Assembly: GCF_910592395.1 (NCBI RefSeq)
Contig: NC_088320.1
Location: 13,764,501 to 13,828,500, forward strand
From: Lineus longissimus
Taxonomy: Eukaryota; Nemertea; Pilidiophora; Heteronemertea; Lineidae
DNA: 64,000 nt
Reading direction: 5' to 3'
Shown: positions 1-12,649 of the stretch, one piece after another
Layout: every line of letters begins with the position of its first letter
Numbering within the stretch: the stretch's first letter is position 1
The notes under the pieces: model-generated
What the model was told of the DNA's origin: nothing
The model's input: only the letters and a program-made list of their open reading frames with translations
Databases searched by the model: none
Position numbers and translations under genes: made by a program

Positions 1-1
1 C

Positions 2-3000
2 GATTAAAATAAGTTCTTGATGTGAGCAGTTTCGGGGACGGTTGCGAAATCCTCACTTTTACTTTTATCCCGTGAATTGCATCACAATTTAGCATGTATT
101 GTATCATACAACCTAAGTCAGACCATCAACCTTGATCCTGGCCGGCTTTAAACATCCCTCAGTATTTGTCACCGATCATTTCATTCATAGCAATGTTCCC
201 TCGTCTTTATCGTGACAGGACCTCTTAAAGGCCACGACTCCTGCTTTTATGATTGCATGACATGTACAGATCCTCAAAGAGGAGACTTAAAGCTCCGCAT
301 TAAATCAAGTTTGATCAAAATTGAAGCACCCAGTCAGAGATAAAGCAAGATTAACTGTTTTGTTTACATGTTATGTAACAGCCTTGGTTAGGTTTTTAAG
401 TGAAGTCAGGCGGCAAGTTTACTGACATAGATCAGACTGATGTTTGATTTCTTACTATAATGGTATAAATTTGTCTGTATTACCTTACCTTTTTATAGGG
501 TATATCGAATGTCAATGAAAAACTGACTTCATATATCAATTTTAAGAGCATTCATTGATATTTGTCCTCCCAAGTAGGGCAATAGCCTGATCTACATCAC
601 AACTTTTGCTGAACCCGCCGCCTGGCTCTGACAAGCCAGTTGCTGGCCTGATTAGGTAATCAAGTTGTCAAACACATCTTCAAAATGGATGGAGCTAATT
701 GCATTGGGTTTTCTGTATTGTATAAAGTGTTAGGTACACTTATGAAATCGTCTTACAGCAGAAAATGGCAAAATACCTGGAGTTATGGCCTTTAAGGAAG
801 GTGATAATACAGACATTGTACAGCGCCGAAGGGACAAGATTTAAGACTGTTAATGGTAATAATGCGAAACTTTCTCAAAGTAATTATGGTTTATATCTAT
901 AAATCAAAGCCAGACTAGACATCGGTTCTTTCCACTTTTCAAAAACACGTAAGACATGGTTGCATGAAAAAACTTCATTGATAATTTGGCTGATAAGACT
1001 TTTCATACTCAACTATGTCTTGTAGTTGAATTTACACATGCGATAAGCAGGACCGTCTCGTTTGAAAGACGTGACCGTCCTTCGAATGAGATTCTGCTCT
1101 CGGTCTGGTTAGCGAGAGAGATATGGTGAAAACAGTTCGACGACTAGACTTTTATTGCCTGCAGCTCTATACGTGTAATTGGGAATTAAAATTGAAAGAA
1201 TGCATTATTCGGAGGTTTCAGCTTGCATCTTCTTCAAGCTCAAAATCTTTGAGTTTGATATGCTTGCACACCCTGCTGTCCAGGTTTCATTACAATATGG
1301 TTACATAGCTGCTAGCTATGATCCAGGTCAGATTACTAGAACCGACTGGACAAGAACGGATTATGACTTTGTACTTTCAGGGCGGTTGTTAAGATGATTA
1401 CATTGAATTCATGCGAGGGTGGCGGTCCTTTTGGAGAATGTGCATGCGTGGACGTCAGGCTGTTCTCTCAATTGTAATTGACACCAATTTCGAAATGCGT
1501 TTGGAAGGCTCCTTTCAAATAATACTAATTGATGCTGTAGACCGCCGGAGATGCCGTGATCTCATCTTTCTGTAGTAATTCGATTCATTTATGTGATGAA
1601 TACAGGTCAGTAGCAGCAATCGCTCCAAGCAATCAAAGGAATGGGCGGCATTTATTGCAATATGTTTGTTGTTGTTCTTCTTCTGGTTCTTCTTCTTCTT
1701 CATCAGTTTACGATTTTTCTGAACGTAATTGATGCTTTTCATCGACGCATGGAGAGCTAACTCGGGTCACATCGGAGTCAACATCGGAAATCCTTTTTTT
1801 GTGCAATTTATTGATTGAAACTCCTTATGTAGAATAGGAGATGACTGGACAGCCGACAGCTTGGTAATATTGCCCTTAATAATGCCAATAGTCCTTTAAG
1901 GCCACCTCAAACCGAAAATTTCAAACAAGACCCCACAAATCGCTAATGACCACGAATTTTTTTAAACACTTCTTATAGGTTTAATCCAAAAATACCGGTT
2001 TTCATGTGAATGACTAAAGTAATTACTGCTCGAGAAAAATGTGATTTGACCGTCGGGTTGCAAAGCCAATCCGCTTAAACCAAGGAAACTTTGAAAGCTA
2101 CCTTAGCAAGTATATGCTGCTTGTTTGTTTTGGTTTCGATTCGTATGTCTTATGTTGCGTTGTGGGCGATCGATTTATAGATATACGGAAAACATTTCTT
2201 ATATAAAAGTTCAAGTCTAATTTCATACAAGTTTTATATAAAATTCATATAAAAACCAGTACATGTATATGCATTCTATATAAAATTGATGTATTCATGT
2301 GTGTATAGTCTATTCATTCATTTACCTGTTCCACTACCTAACCCATATACTGTATTCTCCCACTTAAAGCTGAACTGCATGCACAAAACAAGAGCGTCCC
2401 ATATGGCAATAGTAAGAAATTCAAACGATCGAAAGGTCCTTCTGAATACGGCCTGAAACATGATAGACCTCCAATGCTTCGATGCGCTTGATTTCACAAA
2501 CCAGCAAGTTACGAACTTAGTACAACAAATGCCGCGAGCATAGTGGGTGGCAGCACCAGACGGAGGAAGTAGTTCGCCTAGGGTTTTTTCGACACCCTCC
2601 GCACGGACTCCACACGTTCCGGAACACTCACTTACTTGTTAATCTGCAGTGATTAACCCGTTCTTATTGCAGTAAAGAAATGTTAATCGGGATTTTATAT
2701 TATATTTTATATTTGCCCCGGGTATTCATATAGGGAGCTGTGCGCTACTTTGCGCACAGCGCTTGGGTCGAGTGAGGCGGTTTTGTTATTATGTGACGTG
2801 TATCACGTGATGAATTCCCATACGGTACTTCGAAAAAAATTAAGAACTATTAACAACGTAAGGTGAAAGAGTACGACCAAAATAAAGGGGGAAAATTGCG
2901 GATATGGATGAATGTTTTAAACATATAGTGACCCCAATACTTTCCCGGCTTATTTTCGTGTAATCCCACACTATTGATTTAATAGATGACCCCATATGCA

Positions 3001-3123
3001 AATTCAACCTGCTGAAATGGCCCCATATATAGAGAGTACAAAAAAATGCTATTTCTCCGAGATCGCTGCAAAGTTTACCCATTTAACCCGGCGAGGACCA
3101 TCTCCATATCAACCACGACTTTC
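2..3123. repeat. Left copy of a ~3-kb duplicated block
   Basis: This block matches 20810-26454 in the same orientation with only scattered substitutions and small indels. It already matches at base 2, so it probably begins before the window. The match ends at the shared 'accacgactttc' and flanking sequence then differs. I see no credible gene inside; the short ORF at 1123-1308 recurs in the other copy but resembles nothing known. Near 2733-2760 there is a strong hairpin (stem GCTGTGCGC, loop TACTTT), conserved in both copies. It may be a segmental duplication or two copies of a large repeat family. Confidence 0.9.
2627..2640. other. Unoccupied target site of the L1-like insertion
   Basis: CTCACTTACTTGTT occurs once here. 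In the second copy of the block it flanks the LINE on both sides (23596-23609 and 25942-25955). This is the pre-insertion state of the locus. Confidence 0.9.
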
Positions 3124-3296
3124 AGGAAACATTTCGAGGTCATCCGATCTGAACTGACGGAGGAGATGTGTGACAAAACTATTTCAGCTCTACGTCCATT
3201 ATAGTAGTGATGTCTGACCGTCAATGACAACACTGATGACGTCAGGTACATGTCCCGTACTACAACCACGGACTTGTAATCTATGCCAATACTCAC

Positions 3297-3602
3297 TCAC
3301 ACATTGTCTGGAGCATCCGCCTGAAGCTGCCGAATGACGTCACCATCTGGTGCCAAGCCTCTGAAGTTGATCTCGGCTCGTCCTTTTCGTCCGTCTGTCG
3401 TAACTACTAGAGTCACCGTGCATCCAAGTTTTGGGTTGCCTCGGGATGATCTAATGTCAACATTCCTAGTCGCTTCCATTGTTGATCTTGGCACCATATA
3501 AAACAACACGAACGTCTCATTCATGTTCATGATGACATAAAAATCAGCGTCTCTGATGAGGTCGGCAAACTCTCCCCGGTATGATCGAAATGTTAGACAT
3601 GG
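3297..3602 (-). pseudogene. pogo/Tigger-like DDE transposase fragment
   Basis: The minus-strand translation contains 'NMNETFVLFYMVP', then a GNPKLGCTVTLVVTTDG segment and 'AEINFRG'. This follows the layout of the DDE_1 (pogo/Tigger/Jerky-like) catalytic core, in which N-M-D-E-T-P is followed by a G-x-x-K-x-x-x-T-V strand and a DG turn. The first catalytic aspartate is replaced by Asn, so the copy should be dead. Open coding extends a little upstream (towards 3602) before frame is lost, and the fragment stops close to the end of the duplicated block. This is pattern recognition only; no search was run. Confidence 0.5.
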
Positions 3603-5818
3603 AATAAAGGTCTCAGAAACAATAATACTGATATTGTTAAAGGCATCTTCAAGAGTTTTTGGCCCGTTTGATTTAATGTCAGCACTACATGCACATGCAA
3701 ACCCGGGGCAATATATTTAATTTCTAAACACATCACTTCCATCAAAGACAGTTTGCTGAATTTTTATTTGGGGAAGCCCGTGAAGAAAGCTCCTAATGAA
3801 TATTGATTTTCCAATATGATCACGGAGTTAAAGATGGCAGGTGACTAGAAGCATTAGGCCGTCTTTGGCGACAGACCAAGGAGGATTCAGCGGTGACGTC
3901 ACGGCTTTTCCAAGATGGCGCTGCAGATTGTAGACAAACTCGATCCACGGCCAAGGGAAAATCAAGTCATCAAAGTAAAGTTAGATATTTCGCATCAAAT
4001 GAGAGTTATTAGTACTTTTCTGCTATGAAATAAGTCTTTAGACAATAAGTTATCATTTGAATAATGGCAAGTGCTGTTTTGATGGGGAAAAATAGGTTTT
4101 TTTAAACCGAATAGCCGGGCACCGATCTTCCAAAATTAGCGATGGTTTCAAAACAGTCTCCCAAATATGGGGTAATCTCTTCATTACCATAATGTGATTT
4201 GGAGGCGTGATTACATATTTTACAAGTTCGAGACCTATAGAACCTTGGTTGGTTGGGAAATATTGACAGTGTCACCAGTATAACCTGATGGAATGATTCG
4301 CGAGCCTAAAAATTGTAAACTGGAGAGTCGCAAGCAACATTATCTCAGAGGCAGCGCGTAATTCCTCCTAGTTTCCGATTCGAGGTCATCCCTCGCAAGA
4401 AGAATGTTTGCTGATCAAACCGATATCGCTGATATAATTATGAGAAATTTTAGAAGTCCAGCGGATGGAGGCGATCGCAAAAAACCCTTGCCCTGCGAAT
4501 TGCACGCCTGTGTGCAATTTCATGTTGCCAAGCCAATATCAACAAAATCATCTCCGACGAGCGCTGTGCTAAAAATGAACTGAAAGAACTATTCCACTTA
4601 ATGTTAAGACTGCCCCAGAGGTGTCTCGATTTGAGTGGTCCACCTGACTTGAGCATGTTTATGAATATGACCGATTTTAAGTAAGTACCCCACCTAAACT
4701 GAAGATGCATTTTAGGTGCCCTACTTTGACTTAAGTAGCTTTATGAATACGAGCCCAATCTACTGCGCCAGAGAAACTTTCAGCAATAAAAAATCATCTC
4801 CGATATCCTTCCGGCTGAGTTTTGTTGATAATCCTGATTATGCTGATAGCTGGGGGAAGCATGTTGTATAATAGTCATCTTATGTAATCTACCTTCTGGG
4901 TCTCGGATTGAAATTGTTACCTGCTGTGCTGGCATTATCATAATGATGTTAACAACCTGAATCGAAATTGACCACAATCAAACCATAACTGGTATCAATG
5001 AGCCGAGAGGGAATTCCTCACGTAATTGTAGGATCATTCTCTAATGCACACATAATATACAAGCATATTTTCCTCTGCTATGATTGGCCTCCATTGGACC
5101 AAAACTCGTCGAGTCTGTTGTAATGTAACTCTGTTGTTATCTACTTCTACTAGATGAACGTTCATTTCTATTTCTGTCTTGAACCAATCAAATCTGTCTG
5201 ATGGCCGAAATCACCGCGCTTCAAATCACCTTTCTACACAAAAATAAACCTCACGACACAACACTTTTCCATATATCATAAGTAGAAGGAGAGAATCGAT
5301 ACTTGAAATGCGATATACAACATGTTTTGATTTTTTTTTAATAGAAAGAGCATGAAAAGTCGAACATGTCCAATAGATTTCAGCTCATTCAGATTCAAAG
5401 GCGGCCATTCCAAGCAGTGAAAGCGGGCCATCCCATTACACCACTACCACTGCGCCGGGGTATGGTGTACATGGTGTAGCATCTCAGTCGGTGATGTTTG
5501 TTTGCTCTTTAGTGCAGATTGGCGGTCATGCATGAAAGAAAACAAAACCGAATCAAACCCGTAACCGCAACAAAGCACTATTCCACCACCAAGAATGTAA
5601 TAATATCGCCAAATTCACCAACAAATAAGCGTGAGCAGATCTATCATCAGCGAGTCGTGTTCGGAACAGTGCAGTCACATTACCAGCCACCCCGAATGTA
5701 TGTCGTCCATGCCCATTCCAGTGCAGTCCGTTAGGTCAATTCGATGAGGCCCCTGCAGCCTAGCTAACTCTCCAAAGAAGAGGTAACGATTTCGTCAGTT
5801 TCAATTTTGAAAGTGTAT
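3603..5818. other. No gene recognised
   Basis: AT-rich sequence with only short ORFs on either strand. None shows a motif, a splice context or a biased composition. Confidence 0.5.
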
Positions 5819-7060
5819 CAGGTAAAATGGGGTAAGTGTAGCCCCTGTCTAATTGTAGCCCCTGACTATGTTTTTGATTCATATTCAAGTAACCATGGCA
5901 CCATTCAACCATTCAGCCAACCCAAGCATGGATATGAAAGAGATGACTCTTGAGTTTCACAACATAAATAGTTTTGGATTATGCAACGTGTTATGTAAGA
6001 GCTTTTGCTATAAGAAGTAAACAAATCATACACCTACACAAAAAAGTTGGGATCGAACTTTTTGCAGGTATGAATTTTCAAAACTTACAGAGCATTGATA
6101 TATTTGAAACTTGGTTCAGGTGATCAGTATTGAGTGTAGAGAATGTTGTATGCGGCATTTGATGTCATTATTAAAAGTAAATTTTTCAGAGAAACTTTTC
6201 TGACCAAGGTACCCTCGGGGTATTTGTAGCCCCTATTAATAGCTCAATATATCCTGTCATGAATCACGAAGTTTATGTACTACCAACAATGATACATTTG
6301 AGGTTTCATACCAGTTTATCTAACATTATTTCGAAATATAATATTTTCAAAGTTACTGGTGTCTCTAGTTAAAGCCACACCATTGACTAGATAGCAGCAT
6401 TTCTTATGGTAAATGTACATTGCATTACCATTAAAGTGATGCCAGCTATAATTGGGATTGATACATGACCCGTCCCTGAAACTAAAGTTTTTAACGGCGC
6501 AGGACAACTCCGTCAGTCAATTCAGAATATCAGAAGCTGTTGTCTGACACAAGGTGTAATATACAACAGATCTAGAGGTGATAAATAGAACTTTGTGTAT
6601 TATTACCAGTTTAAAAACAGTCGGATTTGCGACGACATTGTTTAAATTGTTGGTAAGTGATTACATCGAACATCACTTGATGTGTTCAATGAATACCTTT
6701 TGATACCAGCAAAAGCACGTTGTCAACCTATATTGTAATGATACTAAATGTTTTATTACCATTAAAGACCATAAACCTGTGAAAAAGTGTTCTTATGCAT
6801 AAAAAACAAGTAATTTGAAATTTCAGTTAGGGGCTACAGTTACCCCAAAGCCACGAGGTAATTGTAGCCCCTGACCACATGTCTTGAATTGCCTCTCAGA
6901 AGCATTGTTTTAGACAAAATGCTCTGAATTACAGGCAATATTTATATTGGAAGAGGTGCCACTACAAGATCCAGGCCGGTTTTTGTGAATCTGCTGGGAA
7001 ATCTCTTGCGTAACCAAGGTTATAGGTGAAAAAGGGGCTACAACTACCCAATTTTACCTG
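5819..7060. mobile_element. Non-autonomous DNA transposon with ~27-bp inverted ends
   Basis: The left end starts CAGGTAAAATGGGGTAAGTG and runs into TAGCCCC. The right end (7034-7060) is its imperfect reverse complement, ending ATTTTACCTG. The interior (1.24 kb) carries further 'GTAGCCCCT' motifs near 5848, 6226 and 6862, giving scattered subterminal-type repeats. No transposase reading frame is visible. I could not identify a clear target-site duplication. Confidence 0.7.
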
Positions 7061-8637
7061 GCCTATATTTGTCGCATGCAACCATGATCGCAGGTCCCTG
7101 TGACAAAAAGCACTAGTTTGCTTTGAGTTCATTGATCTGAATCACAACAGCTAGGTTACTATATGAACATGGCGCGTATGGGGCAGTATTCTATTCCGTG
7201 ATATCGCTTTTCAAGGCAATCGATGTCAAAATAAGCATATAATACTCATGCATTGTTTTCTTTTAATCAATCATGTGTTGCTATTGATTAAACGTTGTTT
7301 ATGTCATCGCGATCTATTGGATTTGTGTATCACAGATGCCAATTCAGAGAGGAAACTCAACATGCTTGTTTTGTAAACACCTTTATCCTGATCAGCGCCT
7401 CTTGTAGGGATCGAGCTCTGATGTTGTGGCGGCAAACGATTGTTTCCGACATTATTCCCCGCCAACAGAGCCACATCAACAGAGGGCCGGCATTAGAGGC
7501 ATTGATCAGGAAAGAGGCCATAACTGTGCTTCGGAATTGGATCCGAGTGTTGCTTAAATATCTTCAAAACCCGCGACGGTTTTCAATTCTAAAATACCTA
7601 CCTTTTCTAGCCACTAAAATTGCGTGATCAACATTATCTTCCGATTTTCCCATCTCAGTCCGGTCCGCTCACCGAGCATTTTGCACAACGGATTTCAGCA
7701 AACGATGACTTACTTTAAAGTGTAAGTAGAAAGCACTTGAAATCGTTCGAAATACCGTTTACCGGTGAGACACTAACTCGATATATCACAAGTGACAACA
7801 TTTATGTGCCGAAATGTTGCCACATAACCTATATCGGAGATTTAAAGCGCCGTTCAAGGGGCAAATATATTGGCGCCAAAAACACACGTCGGCAATGTTT
7901 GGGAAAATGACGTCATACAACGTAAAATCCGAGAAAAACGTCCTCGTGTCGCCGACGTGTTGAGTACTTGGGTGGCACTACACAGTGCGGAGCACGGTGT
8001 CAAGGGCAGCGTCAAATTGGCACGAGGTAATCTTTCAGTTCTTGCTGAGGCCTATTCATACATCACAGGCACCATAATCTATACATTTCTGGGTTCATAT
8101 TAATCCAGAGAAGGAGTCTACAACATGTTCATTGCATTTCATTCATAAGTGCACCAATGGGCGGCGCAACATTTGACACCACTCGGATCTTGAAAATGGT
8201 AAATATTTTACCAAGGAATGGCATGATGTGTGCGATCTTCAGACGGGCCTCAATTGGTTCAAAATGAATGATTTGGGAATAACATTACCACCGGCAGATA
8301 GCCAAATGCATCTAGTTTCTTTATTTGTTAAGAAAACGTGGGGTCATCTCGGCTATGTTTTCGCTATATGGCCTAGAATTCGGACGAGCATAATTGACAC
8401 TTGCACAACTGCGCCCAACCTCGCGTGGCAGATGAAAGGTATGTTACATATTGAGGTCAAACTGAGCATTGAGACCCGCTTCAAATGGCACATATGCTAG
8501 GCTCATAAAATCGCCAAAGATCCCTCTGCCTATGGAAACAAAGACCAAGGCGTCAAAGTAAATTGTGTTTGGAACAGGATGGACCCATTCATGAACATGG
8601 AAACGACCTGCGTCTTAAGAACTACATTTCTCTTGGT
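7061..8637. other. No gene recognised
   Basis: The longest ORF (7295-7627, 110 codons) has no recognisable motif and no convincing splice signals. Nothing else stands out. Confidence 0.4.
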
Positions 8638-8658
8638 GGGGGGGGGGGGGGGGGGGGG
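8638..8658 (+). repeat. Homopolymer run of 21 G
   Basis: An uninterrupted G run followed by C and seven more G. It creates poly-Gly and poly-Pro artefact ORFs on both strands. Confidence 0.95.
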
Positions 8659-8679
8659 CGGGGGGGACGGACCCCGTCC

Positions 8680-9427
8680 CCACTGTGTAGTGCCATCTTG
8701 CGAAATGTACGTACCCTGGCGCAATAGAGGTCGATATAACGTAACATACAATTTTGTGACGTCGTACGATGTAAATGGCACCCTTCATGGACCAGTGCGG
8801 TTTTTTTGGCGGAAATACAAGTTGCCTCATCATGACGAGCCGTGTTTGACACATACATTTAGCATTTGGGCTCATATGCTGCAGAAAATTATCATTTATG
8901 AAGCGACTGTGGTTGGGATGAACTTTTGAATGGATTAAAGCGCAGGGACAAGCTGTAATGATCAATTTGAAGTAGGTTTGATGAAAATCAAAGAGAAATT
9001 GTGAACTGTAGAGCGATTTTCTACATTTCTGAACATCTCGGACCAAACTAATATGAAAAGTCAAGGACTTAGTGCGCCCCCTTTAGGTCGGGGAGCATCC
9101 CTAACCCCCTACGATAGCATAGCGTTTTTACCCAGTACAATGGAGGGGAAATCCTCCAAACCCCCCCTTGTTGGGACAATCCATAGTTCCTTCCGACATA
9201 TTTTTGTTTTGGTAATACATTGTCAATACTGAGTGTAAGTCACTGTTATATATTATCCGGGGGACACCCCCCCCCCCATTTTAGCCTTGCTGCCAGGCAG
9301 ATTATTCATCATTCCTTCCCTCAAGCTTTTAAGAGAGTTCATATTTGTTCCAATCATGGCAAATTGGTTTCACGGATGCTACAAGCCTATACCAGGCCTC
9401 GAGATGAAATTCACCTCTATGGATCTC
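8680..9427. other. No gene recognised; short dispersed repeat
   Basis: Around 8920-8965 a roughly 40-bp stretch, read on the minus strand (GCGCTTTAATCCATTCAAAA then GTTCAT), recurs on the plus strand near 43300-43335. Otherwise nothing was seen. Confidence 0.4.
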
Positions 9428-9712
9428 TAAGGCACCTATTCCATAGAGCTATACCCTATACTATACTATACGCGAACAATAGTTTCATGGTCATGCACCC
9501 TTTGTGAAGCCATTGTTCGCGTATAGTGTAGTATACCGTATACCTCTATGGGGAAGGTGCCTTATGGTTGGGATCTTAGGCACCTATTCCATAGAGCTAT
9601 ACCCTATACTATACTATACGCGAACAATAGTTTCATGGTCATGCACCCTTTGTGAAGCCATTGTTCGCGTATAGTGTAGTATAGAGTATAGCTCTATGGA
9701 GAAGGTGCCTTA
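9428..9712. mobile_element. Two tandem copies of a ~137-bp hairpin MITE
   Basis: Each copy (9428-9564 and about 9576-9712) begins TAAGGCACCTATTCCATAGA (copy 2 lacks one A) and ends with the reverse complement, TCTATGG..AAGGTGCCTTA. The arms are nearly 55 bp and include an inverted CGCGAACAAT segment. Copy spacing is about 148 bp and the internal sequences are nearly identical, so the second copy arose recently. No coding potential. Confidence 0.85.
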
Positions 9713-11104
9713 GAGGTGATTTACAGGCTTCAAATCCTTGTTGCATTTCAAATCGAGAGCAGGAAGTCTACTAGGTGTTATAAGAAACAGACTATAACAA
9801 AAATAACCCAATTGAACTACAGGCCCTGTGATGTAATCACCTGGTATTGTAATGTGCCATGATTGGTTAGCATGATTATAGGCCAATGTTTATTTGACAA
9901 AATACAAAGGAATAAAGTTCACCCATGACTAATAATGATCAATTCATTTTAAATTTACATCATATTTAGGCATTAATTTCATGACTGGCTTGGCCCTACT
10001 AATGCCTTTAGCTTGGATAAGTCACTAATCTTGTTAAAGCCAAGGGAACCGACAAACCTTATAGACAGGATAGTATAACATCGTCCGCTAGGGTGCAGAA
10101 ATTCGGTCATTCATGGATCTCTAGCCAACATGCTCGCGCAATCGGCGTTTGGATTATGATTATGATTTTGCTTGTGAAGCGCTGCTAAATACAAATACTG
10201 TCTTTAGTTATGTTGGCATTTTATATCGGGGGTGGTTCAAAAATTGAAATTAATTCAATAATTGAATAATTAGGGCCTACAGCCAACCAAGGGCAATCAA
10301 ATATGCGACTCCGAGGAGCTACCTGGTGACGAGATGATTGGTGATGAGATTAGTTCTACCCGGCAATAAAATCGGCGCCATTTTGATATCAAAAGTGCGA
10401 CAAGAAAATATTTCTTGGTATATGGATTGGATTGACCAAATAAGGACAATATTTCCCACGTGTAAAGCTTACACGCCCCCACCTAAGGGGGGGGGGGGGG
10501 GCGTATAATTATTTGTTCGCATGGATGATGTTCTTAATCCTTTGATACAAGTGTTGTTACAATTTACATGTGGCACCATAAAACCAGAACTTACTTGGTC
10601 TCAGCTAATTGTTGTGTCAGGCATTTTGCCGACGAATGTTTAGGGTCACTACTGGCTGCAGATCACCGTATGTAATTTTTACACAAATTACCCTAAAGGC
10701 ACAGATCCGTCAGACATTATATGAAAAACATCAAAATTTGCCACAAAAAGTAAGTACACACTTCTCCAAAATCATGGGAAGTGTCCGCAAGGAATGCTTT
10801 TGCTTTAAAGTGAAGTCTCCGACACTTAAAATTCCATCAAGAGCCAGTTTTTAGAAGAAGCAGACAGTGGGTAATATAATGACCGTCTCAGATTTGCCTG
10901 ATTTTTTGGGGGTAAAAGGCCTATGGGTAGATAGAAAAATCCTGAAATTCCAGGTTCCTAAATCCAGCAGTTTTTTTTCTAGGGCCTCTCTGGAACAGTT
11001 TATGTTGACACTGATTCCTTAGGAGTTAAAGTCCTTTTTTTCTGTGGGTGATATACAGAAAGAAGAAGTGAACAAAATAACATATTTTCAATTTGACTGA
11101 GTGA
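9713..11104. other. No gene recognised
   Basis: Low-complexity and AT-rich sequence with a 15-G run at 10487-10501. No exon-like ORF was found. Confidence 0.4.
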
Positions 11105-11110
11105 TTTATT
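11105..11110 (-). terminator. Poly(A) signal AATAAA (minus strand)
   Basis: TTTATT on the plus strand reads AATAAA on the minus strand, just downstream of the minus-strand stop at 11122. Confidence 0.45.
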
Positions 11111-11121
11111 TCGATAATGAT

Positions 11122-11271
11122 TTACATCATTGGTTCCTCGGCCGTAGAACAACCAGCCTTTGGTTCGTCGCGAGTCTCCGCATCCCCAGCATCACCTCTC
11201 ACCGAGCCATTGTCTTCAACTCGTTCGCCGATCCTCGAAACAACCCGATACCAGAGTATCCCTTTGTCAAG
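11122..11271 (-). CDS. Probable 3'-terminal coding exon of an unidentified minus-strand gene
   Basis: On the minus strand a pyrimidine-rich acceptor (TAGTCTTCCTATTTCAG) precedes an open stretch of 49 codons in phase 0, ending in TAA at 11122-11124. A canonical AATAAA poly(A) signal lies only about 12 bases after the stop (11105-11110). The peptide starts LDKGILWYRVVSRIGERVED and then becomes acidic and polar, ending EEPMM. That would suit the cytoplasmic tail of a membrane protein, but I do not recognise a family. The reading frame also continues upstream of the acceptor to 11340, so the exon might be longer. Earlier exons would lie at higher coordinates; none was identified. The splice site, stop and poly(A) signal together are the reason for calling it. 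Confidence 0.4.
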   Translation of the reverse strand, partial: LDKGILWYRVVSRIGERVEDNGSVRGDAGDAETRDEPKAGCSTAEEPMM

Positions 11272-11430
11272 CTGAAATAGGAAGACTAGATAATATACGG
11301 TATCCGATTCGTCAATGAACAGACTCCATGAGGTCAACACTACTAACTTAAATTATAATATAGTCCTGACGGCCCTCAATTTCAATGTGATATATTGGAA
11401 ATAATGTGAAGTGTACGTCTTAGAGACCAC

Positions 11431-11725
11431 CATTCCTAGGTATTGTTGTTCCATAGACTACCACACCTAGCAACTAATGTCTCATGAGACACCTATCCCT
11501 AGGTTGGACAGTCCATTGGACATTAGTAACCGTGTTCACAGTCCGGACACATTCAAAACTAGAGATAAGTGTCCAATGAACTTCTATTCCTAGCTACGAG
11601 AGTCCGATGGACATTGAATCACGCGTTCAGTATCCGGGGACATTAAATCCTAGGTACTAAGGTCCAAACTACTCCTATTCCTAGAGTTCAAGGTCCGGAC
11701 GATTGAACTCAGAAGATTTTAACCA
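11431..11725. repeat. Degenerate tandem repeat, period ~91 bp
   Basis: 'CTATTCCTAG'-type starts at about 11493, 11584 and 11675 are spaced 91 bp apart. Each is followed by GTCC(A/G)-TGGACATT and later GTCCGGACA-like words. A more diverged start occurs near 11431, and related words recur near 12345-12450. It is non-coding. Confidence 0.65.
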
Positions 11726-12649
11726 CTCGGTTGGCTAAGATTCCAATTGTTTCCAAATCTGATTCATTAAAAGGGAGAACCTGGATAACTCAATCACATG
11801 CACTATAAAGTAAAACGCCTACTTCGTAGTTTTTTAGCGGCAACACGCCGAAGAACTCGCTTCTGGTTTGCATTTGCTTTAGCGGGGTATTTTCTAAACG
11901 ACAAATACCGAAAAACTTCCGCTGGAGAACTGATGTTTCTCGGCCGTGTTGCGCGTGTCCTCTCCATTTCGAATGGCAGAGCATTGGCTAGGCGGAGCAT
12001 TTTATAGCAACTTTTGATAGTACTTACGCAACACATTTTTTTATTAAGATGACGAAATTGTCATATGAAAAAAAGAAAAAAAGAGAGTCAATCGCGCCGA
12101 TACTAACCATTGTATTATATTATTACAGTAACTAAAAAGGAAAATCGCCAAGGCCACAAGACTCTCAACCATGAACCAGGCACTGTTCCACTGCGCCATG
12201 AGAGCCGAAGGAAAATGACCCGATTTTTAGCCTACCTATTCCTACAATCAAATACCATGTCACATTACGCGACTATTTATATAAGGAATGGGCATTATCT
12301 GCGTGGGACTTTATGCGCTGTTACTGCTGTAAAAGCGATCAATGTCCCTAGTGGCTAAGGTCCGCATGTCCCTATATAGGACCAGGGATAGATGTCCGGT
12401 AAAGACTATTATCCGGAGGACCCCCATCCCTGGGACTATTTAAGGGTTAGACGTGTGTAACTTCTCATTAATAAATTTCAGGGCCTATTCATATTCTGTG
12501 AAGATTTACATGAAGGACCTGAATCTGTCTATTCAGTAATTAATCGCTGTTTTAAGCTAAACACCCTTACGTTCCTACACCAATCGACTTTACCTAAACC
12601 AGCAGAAACACGCAAAGACATAAACTATAACCTCACCAACGGATGATGA
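11726..12649. other. No gene recognised
   Basis: Three overlapping ORFs of 64-77 codons around 11790-12036 are shadows of each other and have no motif. Related 'GTCC..GGGA' words appear at 12345-12450. Confidence 0.4.

Noticed and set aside
1123-1308. 61-codon ORF repeated at 21945-22130
   Set aside because: It is conserved only because it lies in the duplicated block; no motif, and a substitution changes the protein without any coding-type pattern.
8530-9064. ORFs with poly-Gly or poly-Pro tracts
   Set aside because: Created by the 21-G homopolymer on both strands; no other evidence.
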